This document shows positions 59,248 to 64,000 of a stretch of DNA of 64,000 bases, piece by piece. A model generated the notes under the pieces. That model did not search any database and had not been told where the DNA came from. It saw nothing but the letters and a program-made list of their open reading frames with translations. The position numbers and the translations under genes are program-made. The number at the start of each line of letters is the position of its first letter. Positions within the stretch are counted from its first letter, which is position 1. The stretch spans positions 2,519,051-2,583,050 of the forward strand of contig NZ_LR131147.1 of assembly GCF_900626285.1 (NCBI RefSeq). The letters run 5' to 3'. This DNA comes from Intestinimonas massiliensis (ex Afouda et al. 2020) (GTDB lineage Bacteria > Bacillota > Clostridia > Oscillospirales > Oscillospiraceae).

Positions 59248-60456
59248 ATGAAACCAACAGCAAACGATATCGAAGATTTTGTCCGAGATTTATTTCATTG
59301 GTTGTATATCGATTGCGCTCATTGCGTTGGATACGCCTCACCGGACGACGAGTATGATTTTTCACCAAACCCCATTGAAAAGCATGGAAAACTTCAAAAG
59401 AAAACTTTGGCCAAAGCCGCAAAATCTCTCGGGCTGCCGATTGAGGCCCTGATGCAGCTCGATGGACGAGAAATCAGTTCATGGATGACGAAATACCCCT
59501 ACTTCAAACTTCGCTCTGAATTTGAGAAGGAATTGGAGAAGCTTCGCTACGGCCCACGCCTGGCCGAGCACAGGCTCCTCAAAGCCATCTTGGGTGATCA
59601 AATACACAACCATGATGTTCTTCCGGTTCAGTACAATTACCGCAGTGTATATCAAAGGCTGTTGGAATTGCTTCGGCAAATGGATAAAGAAGTACCAGGG
59701 ACATTCCACGAAGGTGCTGCCATGCAGGGATTGAGAATTAGAACAGCGCAGCTTTGTCATTTCAGCAAGATCAAGGAACTGTGCACTTCCTTTCTCGACA
59801 TGGTTCAACGTGAGAACGAGTTATTTCAGGCGGCGCTGACCAACGATCTCTCCGAAAGCGACATATCCGAGTTCAACAGGCTGGCCTCTGTACTGGAATT
59901 GGAGGATCGCTATGATCCAGATCAGTATCTTTATTATGATCGTCTTGTGAAGTATCGAGAAGTATATCAGTCGGAAGGCGTTGTTGAAATTGGCGACACG
60001 GTCAGACTGTCTCCATTTGGATCCTTTGCGCCATACCGCTGCGCGGAATTCCTGGACGATATAGAAACTGTCCAGAAGTTTGTGAATCTTTATCCCTCCA
60101 TGAAAAAAGACATGCGAGAGTTTGCTATGGCGGTATCAAAATTTCAATTCCGCTTTAAGTGGTCTGATGCAGCGCCGGCACAACCGGAAACCGTAGAATT
60201 ACCTGGGCTGGGTATGACTGTGGAAGTCGGACCAGATCCCTTTAACCCGCCGGATGAGACGGTAATCTTTGTGCCAAAGACGGACGAAGAACTTGGAACT
60301 GATAAAGTATATGTAGAGAGGTTGAAAGCGGTCTCCAGTTCCGCCTCAATAGGAGGACTCCGGGTACCTTACACACCCTCAGAAGAGAGTGACCGTGAAA
60401 TGATTGCCCGTGTCTGGGCGCGTTCAAATGCTCGTGGGGGTGAAGATGATGAGTAG
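59248..60456 (+). CDS. Unknown 402-residue protein paired with a small HTH
   Basis: ATG at 59248 after AAGGGGGGATAGAC. Helical with many Leu/Glu (KTLAKAAKSLGLPIEALMQLDGREISSWMTKYPYFKLR, YRSVYQRLLELLRQMDKEVPGTFHEG), DTVRLSPFGSFAPYRCAEFLDDI near 255 and a C-terminal ending VWARSNARGGEDDE. No family recognised. The HTH gene overlaps its end by 11 bp, a pattern shared with toxin-antitoxin or regulator-effector pairs. Confidence 0.65.
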   Translation: MKPTANDIEDFVRDLFHWLYIDCAHCVGYASPDDEYDFSPNPIEKHGKLQKKTLAKAAKSLGLPIEALMQLDGREISSWMTKYPYFKLRSEFEKELEKLRYGPRLAEHRLLKAILGDQIHNHDVLPVQYNYRSVYQRLLELLRQMDKEVPGTFHEGAAMQGLRIRTAQLCHFSKIKELCTSFLDMVQRENELFQAALTNDLSESDISEFNRLASVLELEDRYDPDQYLYYDRLVKYREVYQSEGVVEIGDTVRLSPFGSFAPYRCAEFLDDIETVQKFVNLYPSMKKDMREFAMAVSKFQFRFKWSDAAPAQPETVELPGLGMTVEVGPDPFNPPDETVIFVPKTDEELGTDKVYVERLKAVSSSASIGGLRVPYTPSEESDREMIARVWARSNARGGEDDE

Positions 60457-60661
60457 CTGGACTCCACAGCAAAAGGCCGGCCTGGTTCTCAAGCGATTGA
60501 TTCAAGAGCGCTATTCATCTCAGGAGGAGTTTGCATTGGACTACGGCATGGAACTGCGGACAGTGAGCAGATATGTAAATCAAGGGATCAATAAAATAAG
60601 CGTTGTTCAGGAGCTTGCAGATTTCTTTGCCTTAGAATTTGAGGATTTCTTTCGGATTTAA
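60446..60661 (+). CDS. Small XRE-like HTH protein
   Basis: 71 residues from ATG at 60446 (GGGGGTGAAG upstream, inside the previous gene). AGLVLKRLIQERYSSQEEFALDYGMELRTVSRYVNQGINKISVVQELADFFALEFEDFF is one HTH with a helical end. Probably regulates the preceding gene; a terminator follows. Confidence 0.75.
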   Translation: MMSSWTPQQKAGLVLKRLIQERYSSQEEFALDYGMELRTVSRYVNQGINKISVVQELADFFALEFEDFFRI

Positions 60662-60674
60662 CTGAACATATGAA

Positions 60675-60715
60675 AAACGGGCAGTGTAGTTTCTCTGACG
60701 GAAAAAACACTGCCC
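60675..60715 (+). terminator. Terminator-like hairpin
   Basis: GGGCAGTGT/ACACTGCCC stem with an 18-nt loop and a weak T-run (CTGTT). Confidence 0.6.
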
Positions 60716-60764
60716 CTGTTCCATATAAGCATGATAGCAAATGCTGCATGATAAATTCAGTCTC

Positions 60765-61142
60765 TCAATACAATGCCCACCAATAGTCGAACACTTTGCG
60801 ATATCGATTCCCTTTGCCTGACAGACCGCAATACTTCCGAACCAGACGGTTTCCTCTCTGTTTCAAATACTGCTGCCGACTGCTGGATTTCATATACTTG
60901 ATGTGCAGGCCGGAATGAAGCAGAGTCGTTTTCTCTTCATAATCTCCGATGATATACCCTATGTTTGGCGCATATCCGCTGTGTTGAATAAGAAACAGAA
61001 GTCGATCATCGTGTCTGACCCTTTGTATGCGCCGGTATTGCCTGCCAGTCCGACGTCCACCCGAGGTCTGACACAGCCGCGCATCTTTTTCAGATACCTT
61101 CAGGATTTCGGTAATCCGATTGTTTAACTCTTGCTCTGTCAT
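60765..61142 (-). CDS. Unknown 125-residue basic protein
   Basis: MTEQELNNRITEILKVSEKDARLCQ, then many Arg (GGRRTGRQYRRIQRVRHDDRLLFLIQ), YIIGDYEEKTTLLHSGLHIKYMK and GKGNRYRKVFDYWWALY. Net positive charge suggests nucleic-acid binding. No family recognised; could be part of a small phage-like cargo set with the next gene. Confidence 0.55.
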   Translation of the reverse strand: MTEQELNNRITEILKVSEKDARLCQTSGGRRTGRQYRRIQRVRHDDRLLFLIQHSGYAPNIGYIIGDYEEKTTLLHSGLHIKYMKSSSRQQYLKQRGNRLVRKYCGLSGKGNRYRKVFDYWWALY

Positions 61143-61234
61143 AAGCCTTCCTGCTCTGTACAGTCCGGGAAATTGGGTTCACTCCATGCCAGGAGCCGCG
61201 CTTTTGGGCGTAAAATTCCCGCTGCGCCTTCTTG

Positions 61235-61594
61235 CTACGCTTGTTCAGTGGTACGAACTGCATCACAGTCTGTCACTTCCTTCTCATTATGCGATTTTCG
61301 GTTCCCCCAAATGGCACGGCAGGCATCCAGATAGTCTGTATGGCCGAGCAGCATCATTTTACCTGGTAATTCATTCAGTGCCGCAAGGAAACGCTCCTGA
61401 TCCCGCTTTCGTACATGGCAGAAGATGACCCGGTATGGAGAACCATCCCGCACATATTCCTCTCGAAAATGGACCCGCACCTGGTGCTTGATAAAAAGTT
61501 GGTCAGCCAGATACGCATCTGTATCCATGTATGCGTAGTAGGCATTCAGCAGTGAGAACCGCTCAATATCCTGATAAAAGTCTGTTTGTTTCAA
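61235..61594 (-). CDS. Unknown 119-residue protein
   Basis: TTG start at 61594 (AGGAGG six bases upstream); the longer frame lacks a ribosome site. MKQTDFYQDIERFSLLNAYYAYMDTDAYLADQLFIKHQVRVHFREEYV, then FCHVRKRDQERFLAALNELPGKMMLLGHTDYLDACRAIWG. Alpha/beta composition, no family recognised. Upstream lies a 125-bp gap to the XRE gene at 61720 on the other strand. Confidence 0.65.
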   Translation of the reverse strand: MKQTDFYQDIERFSLLNAYYAYMDTDAYLADQLFIKHQVRVHFREEYVRDGSPYRVIFCHVRKRDQERFLAALNELPGKMMLLGHTDYLDACRAIWGNRKSHNEKEVTDCDAVRTTEQA

Positions 61595-61719
61595 CGAACG
61601 CCTCCTATATGACAATCTCATTACAAATGTTCAAAATCGCTTGCCATTCCGAAATATATCGGGTATTCTGAAATACTCCGCTGCGGCGGAAATCATCCTG
61701 ATGAATGGAGGCGATCCAT

Positions 61720-62058
61720 ATGTCCATGATTCAGTTCCCTGTGATCGATCCTGTGGCCACTGGGGCGAATATTTGCCGGCTCCGAAAGGATCGCGGCCTG
61801 ACAGTCCGAGATCTCCAGCACTATTTCGGATTTGAGGAGCCGCAGGCCATCTACAAATGGCAGCGAGGGCAGAGTCTTCCCAGCGTAGATAATCTCTACG
61901 CACTGAGCGCTTTGCTCCAGGTGCCAATGAACGAAATCATCATCCCCACTTCTCATATCGTCTCTTTCGAGCAGCAGGCAGCCGTCTGCTGCTCGGGTCA
62001 TTTTATCGGAGGATTTCTTCAGGTGCAGTGGGCATGGCAGAACTTCAAAACCGCTTAG
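61720..62058 (+). CDS. XRE-type transcriptional regulator
   Basis: 112 residues from ATG at 61720 (TGGAGG upstream). GANICRLRKDRGLTVRDLQHYFGFEEPQAIYKWQRGQSLPSVDNLYALSALLQVPMNEIIIP is a full HTH_3 domain; the tail is Cys- and aromatic-rich (CCSGHFIGGFLQVQWAW). Divergent from the gene at 61594, so it may regulate it. Confidence 0.8.
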   Translation: MSMIQFPVIDPVATGANICRLRKDRGLTVRDLQHYFGFEEPQAIYKWQRGQSLPSVDNLYALSALLQVPMNEIIIPTSHIVSFEQQAAVCCSGHFIGGFLQVQWAWQNFKTA

Positions 62059-62421
62059 ACCCTTATCCACTTGTCCAACCTGGGGCCCACCGCGACCCAG
62101 CTGAGTCACAGGCCTCCCCCAGGTGAGCAAGCGACTTGAAAAAAGATTTTCACATCATTACTATGTGTACCAAGGGAGCGTAAGATTGAATTCTGCATTT
62201 AAGGGTAAACGTGTGGAAGAAATGGTGGCAATGCGCTGAACGCAGAGGGAAACGCCTGGCGTTCCTTTCATCATGAGTTATGAGCTCATTTCACATTCAT
62301 GCAAATGCTGTCCATAATCTGCTGGAGTTGCGCAGCCTCATAATTCATCTGCGCCTGAACCGATCATCACGACCTATCCATTCTGCCACGCCCACCACAC
62401 CCGAAAGTGTGGTTCTGAAAG
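62059..62421. other. Gene-poor spacer
   Basis: No convincing gene. A minus-strand ORF of 20 codons starting MNYEAAQLQQIMDSICMN (near 62353) looks like a gene fragment. ACCACAC-CCGAAA-GTGTGGT (62393-62413) is a hairpin after the minus-strand gene at 62422. Confidence 0.6.
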
Positions 62422-63063
62422 TTATGCAACTGCCGCCTTTTCAATGAAGTCGTTGAGGATCTCCTCAAAGCTGTCGTTGATATCGAAAGGAGCTTCGTAG
62501 GCCACCTCGGTATTGACCAGGCACTTATCCAAGGCCATGGAGATCTCGTCTGCCTTCTTGCTCAGCGCCGTGGCCATGCCCCGGATCTTATTCCGGTCGA
62601 AGTCGATGGTGGTGACCTGGGTGGCGTCACACCGATAAGAAACCTGGTTGCCCTCACCATTGAAGCGGAATCCGGATCCGCCGCCGGCGATGGTCTTTTC
62701 GCTGTTGCGGAGCGTGGTCATATGCCGGAAAACTTCGGCCAGTTCCTGGCGCTGCCGGTTCAGGCCGACCTCGTTGTCCATATCCAGATCCAGTCCGCTC
62801 TTGGCCGCATGAATGGCCTTGCTCAGCTTCTCCCGCTCCTCCATCAAAAGCATAATGAAGGCCGCCACTTCGTTGGCGTGCCCGGCATACTCGCTGGGCG
62901 CAGTTTCCTCCACCACGGCATCCAGAGCATCCGACATGACCTTACTGCGCAGATGGGTGGTTTTGACTTTGACAATGTTGCGCCGGTCCTGCAGGATGCT
63001 GGTGGCCTCACACATCAGGTTTTTGAGTTTGTTTTGAAAACGGAATGCATCTTTCATGTTCAT
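62422..63063 (-). CDS. Unknown conserved element protein
   Basis: 213 residues; GGGGGTATG upstream. Helical coiled N-terminus (FRFQNKLKNLMCEATSILQDRRNIVKVKTTHLRSKVMSDALDAVVEE), then VAAFIMLLMEEREKLSKAIHAAKSGLDLDMDNEVGLNRQRQELAEVF and a beta-rich end (GEGNQVSYRCDATQVTTIDFDRNKIRGMATALSKKADEIS). Resembles uncharacterised phage proteins of Clostridia in size and layout; function unknown. Confidence 0.65.
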   Translation of the reverse strand: MNMKDAFRFQNKLKNLMCEATSILQDRRNIVKVKTTHLRSKVMSDALDAVVEETAPSEYAGHANEVAAFIMLLMEEREKLSKAIHAAKSGLDLDMDNEVGLNRQRQELAEVFRHMTTLRNSEKTIAGGGSGFRFNGEGNQVSYRCDATQVTTIDFDRNKIRGMATALSKKADEISMALDKCLVNTEVAYEAPFDINDSFEEILNDFIEKAAVA

Positions 63064-63254
63064 GGATCATACCCCCTATGTCATGTCCGACGGAACGATT
63101 TGATGGGTTAAGCATACCGCGAACGCGCTTCGTTGTCATTGAACTGCTGGTTGAATCGCTCCCTCACAGTATCAAAATAAACCTACCTTTGAAGTGTCTC
63201 AGTCTTTGTTGCTGAAAGATCGATCTCGGCGTAAATCATAGTACTAGTTAAAAC

Positions 63255-63276
63255 GATGGTCTATATTGAGACCATC
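63255..63276 (+). repeat. Inverted repeat upstream of the resolvase gene (candidate res half-site)
   Basis: GATGGTCT-ATATTG-AGACCATC, 8 bp perfect arms, about 40 bp before the serine recombinase start. Spacing suits a recombinase binding site or an operator. Confidence 0.6.
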
Positions 63277-63315
63277 AAGCCTTAACAACAATACGCTGTA
63301 CGGAGGTAGATAAAG

Positions 63316-63891
63316 ATGCGGTATGGCTACTGTCGGACATCGAAACCCAAGCAAAGCATCGAGAGGCAGATCCGAAATATCAAGGCGGCTTACCCTGACG
63401 CCGTTATTGTGCAGGAGGTCTTTACCAGGACGCGGCTGGATCGGCCGGAATGGCTGAAACTGATGCGCAGGATCCAGCCCGGGGATGAGATCGTCTTTGA
63501 CAGTGTTTCCCGTATGAGTGGAGATGCCAAAGAAGGGTTTGCCGCCTATGAAGAGCTATATCAAAAAGGGGTAAACCTTGTTTACCTGAAAGAACCCCAC
63601 ATCAATACTGAGACCTATAAGAAGGCATTGGAAAACAACGTTCAACTGACCGGCAGCAATGTGGACTACATCTTGGAAGGTGTCAATCGTTACCTGTTGG
63701 AACTGGCCAAGGAACAAATTCGGCTGGCCTTTGAGCAGTCCGAAAAGGAAGTCCAGGATCTGCATCAGCGCACCAGAGAAGGAATTGAAACCGCACGCCT
63801 GAACGGGAAACAGATTGGTCGTCAGAAGAACAGTGTCGTCGTCACGAGGAAAAGCATTGAATCGAAAGACCTGCTAACAAAAGTCAAGTAA
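63316..63891 (+). CDS. Small serine recombinase/resolvase
   Basis: 191 residues; GGAGG before ATG. MRYGYCRTSKPKQSIERQIRNIKAAYPDAVIVQEVFTRTRLDRPEWLKLMRRIQPGDEIVFDSVSRMSGDAKEGFAAYEELYQKGV shows the resolvase catalytic core (Ser in CRTS, Arg in RTRLDRP, DSVSRMSG). The C-terminal part (EGIETARLNGKQIGRQK) is a short DNA-binding tail. Such enzymes resolve plasmid dimers or invert promoter DNA, and would fit the plasmid-like partition genes. Confidence 0.88.
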   Translation: MRYGYCRTSKPKQSIERQIRNIKAAYPDAVIVQEVFTRTRLDRPEWLKLMRRIQPGDEIVFDSVSRMSGDAKEGFAAYEELYQKGVNLVYLKEPHINTETYKKALENNVQLTGSNVDYILEGVNRYLLELAKEQIRLAFEQSEKEVQDLHQRTREGIETARLNGKQIGRQKNSVVVTRKSIESKDLLTKVK

Positions 63892-64000
63892 AACTTTCAA
63901 AGGAAACGAGCAAAGGAAAAGGGTGCACCAAATTAAACCGCTGTGCATTTCAAAAAATGGCGGTCAGCCAGACAGTATAGAGCTGGGAAATCAGCCATGC
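63892..64000. other. Unassigned right edge
   Basis: No gene visible in the last 109 bp; the region may begin a gene or element end beyond the window. Confidence 0.5.

Noticed and set aside
1..64000. CRISPR array
   Set aside because: No run of regularly spaced 24-40 bp repeats was seen; the only short-period repeat is the purine tract near 52128.

Overview
The window reads as a chromosome segment of a gut-type Firmicute of the order Oscillospirales (relatives of Flavonifractor, Lawsonibacter or Oscillibacter). The pointers are S-layer-homology (SLH) surface proteins, a five-gene branched-chain amino-acid transporter, ttcA beside the paired DNA-repair genes of the TIGR03915/TIGR03916 type, rplM-rpsI, GGAGG ribosome sites, sigma-A promoters, and class I and compact cobalamin riboswitches. 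Genus is an inference; no rRNA is present.

1-15.6 kb is a corrinoid (vitamin B12) island. I see five cobalamin-riboswitch-like RNAs, four on the minus strand and one on the plus strand. They precede (i) a broken SLH surface protein at the left edge, (ii) a small protein with homing-endonuclease-associated repeats, (iii) a 2,444-residue SLH-anchored surface protein with a DUF4430 (transcobalamin C-terminal-like) domain, (iv) a Cys-rich small-domain protein plus an unknown 98-residue partner, and (v) the btuF-btuC-btuD importer, whose riboswitch lies beyond the oppositely oriented cbiZ gene. Together they look like a surface-capture, import and corrinoid-remodelling (CbiZ) programme switched by intracellular cobalamin.

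15.6-25.6 kb is an integrative mobilizable element: a frameshifted sigma factor, a DUF6076-like protein, two HTH proteins, a probable oriT region, a mobilization accessory protein, a MobP3-type relaxase with Sel1 repeats, a HEPN/MNT toxin-antitoxin pair, and two overlapping tyrosine integrases that end 164 bp from the 3' end of a tRNA-Val gene.

25.8-37.5 kb is ordinary chromosome: an esterase-SDR pair, livJHMGF under a consensus promoter wrapped in a 9-bp inverted repeat, a PF00882-like zinc phospholipase, a DNA-repair pair whose promoter carries two LexA-like boxes, ttcA, and rplM-rpsI.

37.5-64 kb is a second accessory region, plasmid- or phage-like. It holds a BlaI/BlaR pair with three operator dyads, a recombination/replication cassette (CHC2 primase, putative annealing protein, RecD2 helicase, YqaJ exonuclease), an IreB-like protein next to a remnant SLH tail, ImmA and XRE regulators, an ArpU-like regulator, a sigma-like protein behind an RBS-hiding hairpin, a ParM/ParR-type partition pair, a NYN nuclease, a DUF3990/HTH toxin-antitoxin unit with an operator inside its promoter spacer, several unrecognised genes, and a small serine recombinase preceded by an inverted repeat.
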